The notes beneath the pieces were generated by a model. The model saw nothing but the letters and a program-made list of their open reading frames with translations, did not search any database and was not told the DNA's origin. Shown here piece by piece: positions 56,702 to 64,000 of a stretch of 64,000 bases of DNA (positions are counted from its first letter, which is position 1; every line of letters starts with the position of its first letter). This stretch comes from JAFNAG01 sp963824985. GTDB taxonomy: Bacteria > Acidobacteriota > UBA6911. The DNA lies in assembly GCA_963824985.1 (NCBI GenBank), contig CAWGRQ010000021.1, forward strand, positions 1 through 64,000. The letters run 5' to 3'. Made by a program: the position numbers and the translations under genes.

Positions 56702-59323
56702 TCAAGGCGCCCCCCGGGAGCCCCTGCCCAGGTATCGTTGATACAGGAACGAAACCAGGATCAAAACCAGCGCCAGGCCGATGATGGAACCGACGCGATA
56801 GAGCTGGCTCAGTTGCCACAGGTCGTACAGAAACACCTTGAAGATTGTGATCAGCAGCAGGCCGAGGCTGGCGTTGCGCGCCCCCTTTGAATTCTGCCGG
56901 ATCCCGATCAAAAGCAGAATCGTCGCAAAGGCCGCCCACGCGAGTGAGTAGGTCATGTCGCGGGCCAGGTTGCCGGAAAAATCGAGGGTAAGAGTCCGAC
57001 CGGTGCTGAACCAGTCGGCCACTTCGATGTTGACCAGCTGGAAGGCGAGGATCGTCCCCATTCCCTGCAGCAATTGGTTTTCGGTCAGCGATTCGATAAG
57101 CTGGAAGCGCGTCGATATCGGGAGCAGCCGGGCAGCAAGAAACATACAGGCGGCCACGGCCCCGAAGACGAAGAAGTACCAGTTCAGGAGCGGAACGCCG
57201 GTCCGCGGGTAGTAGTGGAGAATCGCCGGGTTGAAGGCCAGGCGCACGAAGGCGATAAGCAGCAGCGCCCATGCCCAGCCCTTCAGTCCGCGGTGGGGAA
57301 TGCGCCGATACAGCCAGAGCAAAGCGGTCCCCTCGATGGCAAATCCGACGGTGATCCATGCCCGGTCAAACTGTACCGGCACAATCAGCGTAAGGAAGAA
57401 AAGGGAGGCTCCGCCGAACAGGGCGAGCAGCGTGTTGCGCCGCGGGTCATCGGACCCAACCGTCTTGACCAGGCGGACCAGCCCGGCCAGAGATGGAAGG
57501 GCGAACAGAGCCGGAATCAGGCCTGGATAAATGTTTATGGCTGCGTGGGAAACTAGATGGAAGATGAGGAAAAAATGGAGCGGGCCTGCCAGAGCGGAAG
57601 CGGTCCAGGCATGCCGGGCACGCTGCTTCCCCACGGCAACGAACGGGAAGATCGTATAGAGACCATAGAAGACCGCAAACCAGGAAAGCGGCATCGCCAG
57701 GGTGGCCGGAGGGTGGTTGCCGAAATACCAGGCCGTCTCGACCATAAGAGTAGCCGGAAGGGCCACCAGGATCGACAGGTCAAGGCCGCGGGCGCGCGCC
57801 AGGATCATCAGGAGGACCACCAGCAGCATCATGCAGGCAAACAGAAGGGATGGATCGGATATCGGGATGAGTTCGCATGCCAGGGCAAAAAGCGCGAACG
57901 GCATCAACATGGGAATCAGACATCCCCACCGGAGGACCTTCTGCTCCGGCCGGAGGCGAAGGAGAAACAGGAGGACACCGCTGTGAAACAGGGCAAAGGC
58001 CAGCGCATGGCCCAGGCCGGGATTCAACAGTCCCGGCGTGATCGAGGATGCGGTCCAGGTCCAGAGTGTCACGAAAGCCGCCCCAATCATGATCAGGTAT
58101 GGCCATAGCATGTCTGCGCGCCGGACGGCGAGGCAGCCGGAAAGAATCCCGAGCAGCAGCAGCAGGGTAAGGACTACCGCCGGCCGGGCGCCCAATTCGG
58201 GCAACCGGATCATGTTCAAAACAAACCCGACCGACAGCAACGGCATCAGAACAGCGGTGACGTGGAACCTCCAGCGGCCCTCGTTCATCCGCCGGGCAGC
58301 CTCGCTGCCCAGGAAGTAGAGCAGGCAGAAAGCCAGACAGATAACCGCCGCGGCAACGCCGTTTCCAGCAGCCAGAAACGCCGCCGTCCAGCCCCCCTCG
58401 GTCAAGAGCGTGGCCCCCGCCGAAAGGGGCAGCAGGAAACTCCAACGCCGGTGGAGCGCCATTGCCACCAGCCCCAGGTCCAGCAAGGCAATGTAGGAGA
58501 ACAGGAGGATCGGGTGGTCTTCACCGGTTGAAAGCACCGGCGGTGTCAGGAATCCCCCGATCAAGCCCAGAATGGCGACGTAGCGCGATCTGAGGCCGAC
58601 AGCCAACAGGAAGGAGGCCAGCGTGACCACGGCCATCAGAATGAACGCCGCCGTGGGGTCCAGGAAACCATAATAGGAGCGGCTCGCATAGATATCAGCA
58701 TAGAGAATGGCGATCCCGGCAGCGCAGAGCGTCTGGGCGGTGATTTCGTAACCGCTTTTGCGCACGAAAAGACCGCCGGCGACGGCGCTCACTCCGACCA
58801 GGGCGCCGATCACGACTCTCATCAAAGGACTGATCAGATTGTGATCAATCGAGTATTTGACGAAGAACGCCATGCCGAGAAACAGGCCGAATCCACCCAG
58901 CCAGGCGAAGAGCTTGACCCCCATGAATTTCTCCCAATCGATTTCCCAGGCAGACCAGGGCGCGGCAGGAGGGGAGAATGCACTTCGCGGCTGTTGATAA
59001 TCCCGTGCCGGCGCCGCGGCCGCAACCGGCGCCGGTATTCCTCCCGGATGAATCCAGATATCGGAAGGAGATCCGGCAGGCTTTGCCTGCCCCATGGCAG
59101 CCGCATTCAGGTCACCTCGCGCGGTCTCAGGAGCGGTGGCCGGTCCCCGGTGCGATTCTGCAGGCGGCGGTGCGGGGGCGGCCCATACCAATAGTGATTC
59201 GATCCGGCGCTCGATGTAGTCGGCCCGGCGCACGAGCTCGCGAATCTGCTCTTCAAGGATTCTGTAGTGTTTGTATCCGACCGCCGCCAGGGCGATCAGA
59301 GACAGGAACAGGAAAAATTCCAT
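56702..59323 (-). CDS. DUF2339 polytopic membrane protein
   Basis: 873 residues from ATG 59323 (GGGAGGG 4 nt upstream). Helix 1 is FFLFLSLIALAAVGY, then a coiled-coil (ILEEQIRELVRRADYIERRI), a Pro/Ala-rich linker (50-120) and more than 20 membrane helices. DUF2339 landmarks include WEKFMGVKLFAWLGGFGLFL, FVKYSIDHNLISPLMRV, GLIGGFLTPPVL and LLITIFKVFLYDLWQLSQLY near the end. The function of the family is unknown; it has been thought of as envelope-related. It follows the TetR-family gene by 24 nt on the same strand and is probably cotranscribed with and controlled by it. Confidence 0.85.
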   Translation of the reverse strand: MEFFLFLSLIALAAVGYKHYRILEEQIRELVRRADYIERRIESLLVWAAPAPPPAESHRGPATAPETARGDLNAAAMGQAKPAGSPSDIWIHPGGIPAPVAAAAPARDYQQPRSAFSPPAAPWSAWEIDWEKFMGVKLFAWLGGFGLFLGMAFFVKYSIDHNLISPLMRVVIGALVGVSAVAGGLFVRKSGYEITAQTLCAAGIAILYADIYASRSYYGFLDPTAAFILMAVVTLASFLLAVGLRSRYVAILGLIGGFLTPPVLSTGEDHPILLFSYIALLDLGLVAMALHRRWSFLLPLSAGATLLTEGGWTAAFLAAGNGVAAAVICLAFCLLYFLGSEAARRMNEGRWRFHVTAVLMPLLSVGFVLNMIRLPELGARPAVVLTLLLLLGILSGCLAVRRADMLWPYLIMIGAAFVTLWTWTASSITPGLLNPGLGHALAFALFHSGVLLFLLRLRPEQKVLRWGCLIPMLMPFALFALACELIPISDPSLLFACMMLLVVLLMILARARGLDLSILVALPATLMVETAWYFGNHPPATLAMPLSWFAVFYGLYTIFPFVAVGKQRARHAWTASALAGPLHFFLIFHLVSHAAINIYPGLIPALFALPSLAGLVRLVKTVGSDDPRRNTLLALFGGASLFFLTLIVPVQFDRAWITVGFAIEGTALLWLYRRIPHRGLKGWAWALLLIAFVRLAFNPAILHYYPRTGVPLLNWYFFVFGAVAACMFLAARLLPISTRFQLIESLTENQLLQGMGTILAFQLVNIEVADWFSTGRTLTLDFSGNLARDMTYSLAWAAFATILLLIGIRQNSKGARNASLGLLLITIFKVFLYDLWQLSQLYRVGSIIGLALVLILVSFLYQRYLGRGSRGAP

Positions 59324-59347
59324 AAGTCCCTCCCGGATACACACATC

Positions 59348-59935
59348 TTAAGAGGTTCGTAACATATCCCAGACGGCATCGGCAACCAGACCGGTACTTT
59401 CCCGCACATCCACGGCCAGGTCACCGTACATGCGCGTCACACAGACGCGAAGGACCGCGCCGACGAAGAGAGACACCAGGAGAAGCGGGTCGCCTTTGCG
59501 GATGGCGCCGTCTGCCTGGCCGTCCTCGACGATCTTCAGGGCAACATGACCCGGATGCGCATATGTGGCAGGGTACGTACTGAATTCCTTATGTTCGGAC
59601 AGGATCAGGTAGGTGAACAGCTCCCGGTCAGCTTCGAAGGCGGCAAACGACTCTCGCACGAATGCGCGCACGCGATCCTGCGGCGACGGCTCGCCCAGGA
59701 CCCGCGCCATCAGTATGGAAGTGAAATGACTGAGATGGACGGCAAAGATGTTCCAGGCCAGATCCTCTTTGCTCTTGAAGTGTCGATAGAGGGCTCCTTC
59801 GGCCACACCGGCCTGCCGGGCGATATCCTTGACGGTGGTGCCATCGATTCCATTCTTTGAAAATAAGTGAATGGCCGCTCGCATTACCAATGGTAACTTC
59901 GTGTTTTTCTTTTTATTGTCAACAATTATACTCAT
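59348..59935 (-). CDS. TetR/AcrR-family regulator
   Basis: 195 residues. The N-terminal HTH (about 15-60) reads AAIHLFSKNGIDGTTVKDIA then RQAGVAEGALYRHFKSKEDL, a textbook TetR recognition helix. The C-terminal ligand domain is all-helical (FTSILMARVLGEPSPQDRVR, AFEADRELFTYLILSEH) and resembles fatty-acid/envelope-stress TetR proteins. A perfect 12-bp palindrome lies 20 bp upstream of the start. It probably represses itself and the downstream DUF2339 gene. Confidence 0.9.
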   Translation of the reverse strand: MSIIVDNKKKNTKLPLVMRAAIHLFSKNGIDGTTVKDIARQAGVAEGALYRHFKSKEDLAWNIFAVHLSHFTSILMARVLGEPSPQDRVRAFVRESFAAFEADRELFTYLILSEHKEFSTYPATYAHPGHVALKIVEDGQADGAIRKGDPLLLVSLFVGAVLRVCVTRMYGDLAVDVRESTGLVADAVWDMLRTS

Positions 59936-59954
59936 ATATGTGATCTAATTGTGA

Positions 59955-59966
59955 GTGAATATTCAC
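59955..59966. promoter_or_regulatory. candidate TetR operator
   Basis: GTGAATATTCAC is a perfect 12-bp palindrome in an AT-rich stretch upstream of the TetR-family start. Its size and place suit autoregulation. No experimental or comparative support is available here. Confidence 0.5.
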
Positions 59967-60120
59967 ATACTATAGCCTCCATATTCAACTGTCAAGAATA
60001 ATCTCAGGTCTGGCCTTGGCCGGCCCCTTCCATGCGAGATTTCATGGGATGGGCTAAGGCACGTGGCTGCAAAGAGCGGTGTTTGCTCCGGTGCCGAGCC
60101 CAAGTGAGAGGATTAAAATC

Positions 60121-60214
60121 TGAAAATCGGGGAGGTTCGCCAATTTCCGCCGCTTCCACCAGCCATTGCCGTTACCGGTCGTTTGCGGAAATGGGTGAAC
60201 GTCCCCGATTTTCA
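60121..60214. repeat. imperfect 30-bp inverted repeat (fold-back element)
   Basis: Arms 60121-60150 and 60185-60214 pair at 27 of 30 positions (outer part TGAAAATCGGGGA), with a 34-nt loop. The phrase resembles intergenic palindromes that recur in acidobacterial and metagenomic DNA. No other copy is in the window. The remaining gap 59967-60256 holds nothing else. Confidence 0.6.
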
Positions 60215-60256
60215 TGCATGATTTCGATGCAGAACAGCTATAGGAACTGCTTCCGT

Positions 60257-61675
60257 TCACTCCTTTTTCGCGAAGCAGTAGAGCGTCTCATATGTGCGAA
60301 TGTAAAGTTTCCCGTCGGCAATGGCCGGGGTGCCTTTGCATCCGACCCCCAGGTCGTTGACTTTCAAGGCCAGCCATTGAGATCCGGCCTGGATCACGGT
60401 GGCCTTTCCCTCTTCGCTGACGACATACAGCTTCCCGTCTGCCGCGACCGGCGACGCATAGTAATCGCCGAGCGCATCCTGGAGCCGGGCCTGCTTTACG
60501 ATCTCGCCGGAGCGCAGGTCAAACGAGGTCAGGATGCCGCCCTCCTTCAGCGTATACAGCACGCCGCGGTACACCAGCGGAGAGGGGACATTGGGCAATG
60601 AGCGGGGATTCTTCCACAGGAGATGAGTCTCGGTCAGATCGCCTTTGCCGCCCAGACGGTACGCCCGCAGGCCATTCTCTCCCAGACGGCGCTCCTGATA
60701 CTGCTTCCAGTCTCGTTCCTCGATGTACCCGGTGTCGTCCAGGTCGAGATATTCGTCAAAGCGGCTCTTGACGTCGGGATCGGCGATTTCGTCCTTGGAG
60801 AGCTTTCCGTCCTTGTTCAGGTCCAGCTTGGCCAGCGCCTCGCCGAACGAAGGCACGTTCTCCTGGGCGCCCGGATCGGATTCGCCCGAATACGTGACAA
60901 AGTAAACCTCGTTACCCGAAACCACCGGAGTAGGTTTGATCTGCCAGGGCAAACGCCGGATCCACCAGATTTCTTTTCCGGACCGGACGTCGTAACCCGA
61001 GAGCCTGTACGAGCCGGCGACCAGCACCTGCAGCGTCCCGCCCGGATCGCGGTAGAGCACTGGCGTCGCATAGCCGCGTTGGGCGAGTGGACGCTCCGAG
61101 CGCCACAAAATGCGGCCGCTGTTCTTCTCCACGGCGAGCAGGTAGGAACCGGTATCCTGATCGATGTTCATCAGCAGGGTGTTCCCTGCCAGGATCGGAG
61201 AGGCGCCGTGGCCGAATGGATTGTTGAACGGCCCCAGGGGCATGCGCCACAGTTCCTTCCCGTCGGGCCCGTAGGCAAGGAGGCCGAAATCCTGGAAGAA
61301 TACGTAGGCATTCTCCCCGTCGCTGACCGGACTTGCCGAGGCCGGACCATTCGACGGCCGCTCGATGACCTGTTTTCGCGGGCGGGGCGCTTCCCGTTGC
61401 CAGAGGACTCGCCCCGTGAGCCTGTCAACGGCAACGGTCAGGAGGCGTTCCTTTTCAAAGCCGGTCAGATAAACCTTGTCCCCGGCCACTACCGGCGACG
61501 AATTCCCCATCGGCACGGGCGTCTTCCAGACCACGTTTTCCCCCGGACCGAACGAGACCGGAAGATTGGTCGCCTCGGAAACACCCGAGGCATTCGGTCC
61601 GCGGAACTGCGGCCAGTCGCTCTGGATCAAAAATGCCAACACGAAGAAAAGAAGCAACCCCGAATTCCTGTCCAT
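60257..61675 (-). CDS. secreted PQQ-type beta-propeller protein with EF-hand insert
   Basis: 472 residues from ATG 61675 (AAGGGTGGG upstream; a GTG three codons earlier is the alternative). A short signal peptide (GLLLFFVLAFLIQ) precedes WPQFRGPNASGV, the usual start of PQQ-repeat proteins. Blades carry the W-motif pattern (VVWKTPVPMGNSSPVVAGDK, VLWQREAPRPRK, ILWRSERPLAQRGYATPVLY). Between blades is a calcium-binding EF-hand pair: LDLNKDGKLSKDEI and LDLDDTGYIEERDW. It is unlikely to be a dehydrogenase, since no quinone-site residues are clear; outer-membrane assembly or secreted scaffold roles are possible. Confidence 0.82.
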   Translation of the reverse strand: MDRNSGLLLFFVLAFLIQSDWPQFRGPNASGVSEATNLPVSFGPGENVVWKTPVPMGNSSPVVAGDKVYLTGFEKERLLTVAVDRLTGRVLWQREAPRPRKQVIERPSNGPASASPVSDGENAYVFFQDFGLLAYGPDGKELWRMPLGPFNNPFGHGASPILAGNTLLMNIDQDTGSYLLAVEKNSGRILWRSERPLAQRGYATPVLYRDPGGTLQVLVAGSYRLSGYDVRSGKEIWWIRRLPWQIKPTPVVSGNEVYFVTYSGESDPGAQENVPSFGEALAKLDLNKDGKLSKDEIADPDVKSRFDEYLDLDDTGYIEERDWKQYQERRLGENGLRAYRLGGKGDLTETHLLWKNPRSLPNVPSPLVYRGVLYTLKEGGILTSFDLRSGEIVKQARLQDALGDYYASPVAADGKLYVVSEEGKATVIQAGSQWLALKVNDLGVGCKGTPAIADGKLYIRTYETLYCFAKKE

Positions 61676-61845
61676 AATGCCCACCCTTCCCCAGACAAAC
61701 TATCACAAAATTCGGGCGACAGGCGCCACAACCTCGAAATTATTCATCGCAGGTCGTGAACCGCACCCGGGAATTTCAATGACCTCGGACAACCGATTAT
61801 AACCATTCCCCAGGTGCGCGACCCGTACCGGACGAAGGATTATGG

Positions 61846-61998
61846 CCGGTATACATTCCCAAGAGCAATGAATTGCCCATCAACCTCCTCTGCGACACGG
61901 ATACCACCGGCGGCAAATCTGGGAGCCCCCTGATGAACGCCCGGGGTGAGCTGGTTGGGATCAACTTCGATACTACGTTGCACGGCGGCCCGCAGCCT
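61846..61998 (+). pseudogene. S46 dipeptidyl-peptidase remnant
   Basis: PKSNELPINLLCDTDTTGGK, then SGSPLMNARGELVGINFD matches the active-site serine region of S46 peptidases (TDITGGNSGSP-LN--GELVG--FD). The rest of the gene is missing. The segment sits between two secreted-protein genes. Remaining gap sequence (61676-62188) holds no other feature. Confidence 0.7.
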
Positions 61999-62188
61999 GG
62001 GCTGCAGTTGGCATTGCGGAGATCTTGGTATTTTAAAACGCCACGATGTGCCATCTTGCCTCTTCCTTTGTCACGATCAACGTCGGGCGCGTCGCTATTT
62101 CGCGCGTTTCATTGCCTTCGTTGAAATTCAGGTTCGCTCGGGCGAAGACGATCGCGACGTCGGGGCGGGCGAAGTACTTCCGATCGAG

Positions 62189-63031
62189 TTATTTATTGTG
62201 CAGCAGCTGAGTGACCGCGAGATTCCATCCGGCCATAAAACTTGCTTGCTGCCCTCCGCTGACAGTGAAGTCGAGACTGTAAGCGTGAGGCATTGTCAGA
62301 CCGTCAATTGTTTTAAAATTGTCGAATGTCTCCACGAGCTTATAGACCGTGTTCGATTGCTGCGAGGAGGCCTGCGGCAATCGCGCCATGGTTTCGGGCA
62401 CAATAACCAGGTATTGCGACCGAACGTGGCGGAAGCTTTCCGTTTCGAAGTAAAGGGTCACCTTCGAGTCCCCGCCGCTCTTTTTTGGTACGTATTTCAG
62501 CTCGTGCAGCTGCCTGCCCTCTATTTTTTTCAACCCGGAATATTCCAGCCTTGGTTGCCTCGCGCCAAGATCGAGCAAAGGCCAGGCAGTGGAGAGGGTA
62601 CCGCCCAGGAGTCCTTCGCTCAGCAGTGTGCTGTAAGTATAGACGAAATCGGAAAGACGGGATCGCACTCCAGGGCGGATCATCCCTACCGTCACCTTGC
62701 TATCGTCAAAGGCAAACAGCTCCCCGGGATATTCCGTCGAGTTGAAGCTCATTTCCAGGCGGACCACCCTCCCGTCCGAAAAGATGCTTTCCTTTCCCGA
62801 GAGTTGTCCCGAGGCCCCGAGCCGAAAGGTCACCGTTACGTCTCCGGCAACGGCACGATTCCTGGCCGCGGTTCTGGCTTCCGCTGTTCCCACTGAAACC
62901 AGATGCTTGTCAACCAATTCCTCAGGCTTCATCTTCTGTGCTGCGCCCGCGAACAAAGCCAGGCAGCAAAAGACGAGAATGAGTGCTCCCAGCCAGGCGG
63001 CGCTTCTGGACAATATGTATCTGGATTTCAT
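62189..63031 (-). CDS. secreted LolA/outer-membrane lipoprotein-sorting-like protein
   Basis: 280 residues from ATG 63031 (GGGGAGG directly upstream). A signal peptide ends near FAGAAQ. The mature part starts KMKPEELVDKHLVSVGTAEA, has GDVTVTFRLGASGQLSGKES, then YSGLKKIEGRQLHELKYVPK and KVTLYFETESFRHVRSQYLV, and ends TIDGLTMPHAYSLDFTV. This order (helix, half-barrel strands, YFDxxTG-like turn, 'DGLxxPH') fits the LolA/LppX-like fold. It may carry a lipid in the periplasm. Monocistronic. Confidence 0.65.
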   Translation of the reverse strand: MKSRYILSRSAAWLGALILVFCCLALFAGAAQKMKPEELVDKHLVSVGTAEARTAARNRAVAGDVTVTFRLGASGQLSGKESIFSDGRVVRLEMSFNSTEYPGELFAFDDSKVTVGMIRPGVRSRLSDFVYTYSTLLSEGLLGGTLSTAWPLLDLGARQPRLEYSGLKKIEGRQLHELKYVPKKSGGDSKVTLYFETESFRHVRSQYLVIVPETMARLPQASSQQSNTVYKLVETFDNFKTIDGLTMPHAYSLDFTVSGGQQASFMAGWNLAVTQLLHNK

Positions 63032-63156
63032 TCCTCCCCCCTCATGATGGGAAGATAATTTTGTTGGTATAATACCACAAGGAAATTCGGTTCTATGAAA
63101 GGGGCGTCATTCACTGATTTTGAAAAAAGTGAAGGACGCTCCTGTCACTGAATCTT

Positions 63157-63400
63157 AGGGCTCGCGCAAAAATAATTTCACATTTTGCTGCTGGCTCTCC
63201 AGAACCCACGAGCCACAGGAGAGGTTGCCATAGGATATTAGATGCTTGGAAGCCAGCAGCCCTTCGGGGCGCGGCGGCGGGCGGGCATCTGCGGCGTTGC
63301 CGCTCCTCGACGATGTCACCACATCGCCTGCGTCGCGGCGCCTTGCATCTGCCCGCCCGGCGCTCGCGCCAAAATGTAAACTTATTTTTGCGCGAACCCT
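63157..63400. mobile_element. MITE-like element, subfamily 1, copy B
   Basis: 244 bp with 31-bp terminal inverted repeats (AGGGCTCGCGCAAAAATAA on the left, AGGGTTCGCGCAAAAATAA on the right, read inward). The roughly 95-bp core (about 63264-63359) is nearly identical to copy A at 43819. The subterminal hairpin stem is CTGCTGGCT/AGCCAGCAG, where copy A has CTGCCGGCT/AGCCGGCAG. The flanking 63401-63814 sequence shows no other gene. Confidence 0.78.
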
Positions 63401-63814
63401 TAATGTGTTCCTCGTCCGTGAGGCAGCGTGCTTTTGCCCGTCAACATCCCACAGCGGCGTTTCCGGCCGGCGTGCCGGTTCGCGGGCACCCGATGTCGCA
63501 ACAAGTGCTGCGGATTCAGAGCAAATCTGTACAAATTAAAGGCCCGCAACACCATTCCGATGTAAAATCCAGAACTGCTGCCGTCATAAGATCCTTGGAA
63601 CAGACAAGCGCAGCTAACATGATACCTGCAGCTCGGTAACCGGGGGCATCATGGGCAGGTTGCAATGCAAAATTGCAGCTTATTCCGTCATACGCTCTCT
63701 ATGTACCAGGTTGTCGTCAGCACGGGAGCCTCTGACGTGGCATGCGACGCTGCGGAAGAGCGATCTGCACGCGTGCTTGTGTCAGGAATCGCCACGCCGC
63801 TGAAAGGAAATGCC

Positions 63815-64000
63815 ATGAAGAAGTCAACGAGATTGTTCGACTGGGCGATGGTTGTGTTTGCGATCGTGCTTGGCGTGGGATCGGTAGCCTTGTTTGTCGC
63901 AATGGGCTCGGTGACGTTTTTCCGAATGGAGTGGCCGGAATCCAAAATCCTTGTCTGGGACGCCGCACTGTCGTTTGTATTCTTCCTCCAGCACAGCGGC
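63815..64000 (+). CDS. membrane protein, isoprenylcysteine methyltransferase/NnrU-like, partial at right edge
   Basis: ATG 63815 follows AAAGGAA. The 62 visible residues hold one membrane helix (WAMVVFAIVLGVGSVALFVA) and the start of a second with VWDAALSFVFFLQHSG. The FFLQHS phrase is frequent in NnrU and ICMT-like membrane methyltransferases. Too little is visible to be sure. Confidence 0.4.
   Translation, partial: MKKSTRLFDWAMVVFAIVLGVGSVALFVAMGSVTFFRMEWPESKILVWDAALSFVFFLQHSG

Noticed and set aside
1..64000. tRNA, rRNA and CRISPR arrays
   Set aside because: I looked for T-loop-like GGTTCGA-type segments with cloverleaf partners, rRNA landmarks and regularly spaced repeats and saw none; a tRNAscan or CRISPR finder run would settle it.

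Overview
The window is high-GC bacterial chromosome, most likely from an Acidobacteriota member or a close relative, probably metagenomic. The clues are an FtsX-like permease with an N-terminal leader of the acidobacterial duplicated (ADOP) type plus a second permease fragment, a TMTC-like TPR glycosyltransferase, DUF4139, DUF2339 and DUF4010 proteins, several small secreted proteins that start after strong AGGAGG sites, and many intergenic fold-back repeats. I see no rRNA, tRNA or CRISPR array.

Layout. 0-5.1 kb: a PfaA/type I PKS-like synthase that runs off the left edge, then an acyl-CoA dehydrogenase; both are broken by many single-base frameshifts. 5.8-20.3 kb: metabolism and housekeeping, comprising an NTF2-like secreted protein, an Old Yellow Enzyme reductase, an exported LanC-like protein, 6-phosphofructokinase, an iron-sulfur L-serine dehydratase, a flavoprotein, a Tat-exported class V aminotransferase, a beta-CASP RNase, and an ArsR-methyltransferase regulator divergent from ahcY. 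20.8-25.4 kb: a minor-pseudopilin operon (FimT, PilV, PilW, PilX types). 26.1-31.5 kb: an operon resembling a chaperone-usher pilus system but with unusual parts (two paralogous subunits, a PapD-like chaperone, and an usher-like protein carrying SdrD-B/CNA-type domains and a terminal SPOR domain). A TMTC-like glycosyltransferase lies divergent to it. 34.9-41 kb: a giant CPBP protease-like membrane protein and an ADOP permease. 41.1-43.7 kb: a BlaI/BlaR1-type module with twin operators, followed by a secreted three-repeat protein whose repeat also occurs at the C terminus of the BlaR1-like sensor. 44-52 kb: a DUF4139 protein, a small secreted protein, a ClpX-zinc-finger HTH protein, a quinol-type NO reductase and a DUF4010 membrane protein. 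52-64 kb: a radical SAM protein, an M24 peptidase, a stretch of gene remnants, a TetR-DUF2339 pair, a PQQ/EF-hand propeller, a secreted LolA-like protein and the start of a membrane methyltransferase-like gene.

Most interesting: (1) the unusual chaperone-usher-like operon beside a possible O-glycosyltransferase; (2) the BlaI-BlaR1 module in which sensor and secreted partner share one helical repeat; (3) about 250-bp elements with terminal inverted repeats and compensating hairpin changes, in at least two subfamilies.

About twenty frameshifts interrupt otherwise conserved genes. Those examined closely are single-base and mostly sit in short homopolymers, and two pairs compensate each other, so sequencing or assembly error is the simplest explanation for most of them. 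I annotate those genes as frameshifted CDS and keep 'pseudogene' for true fragments.
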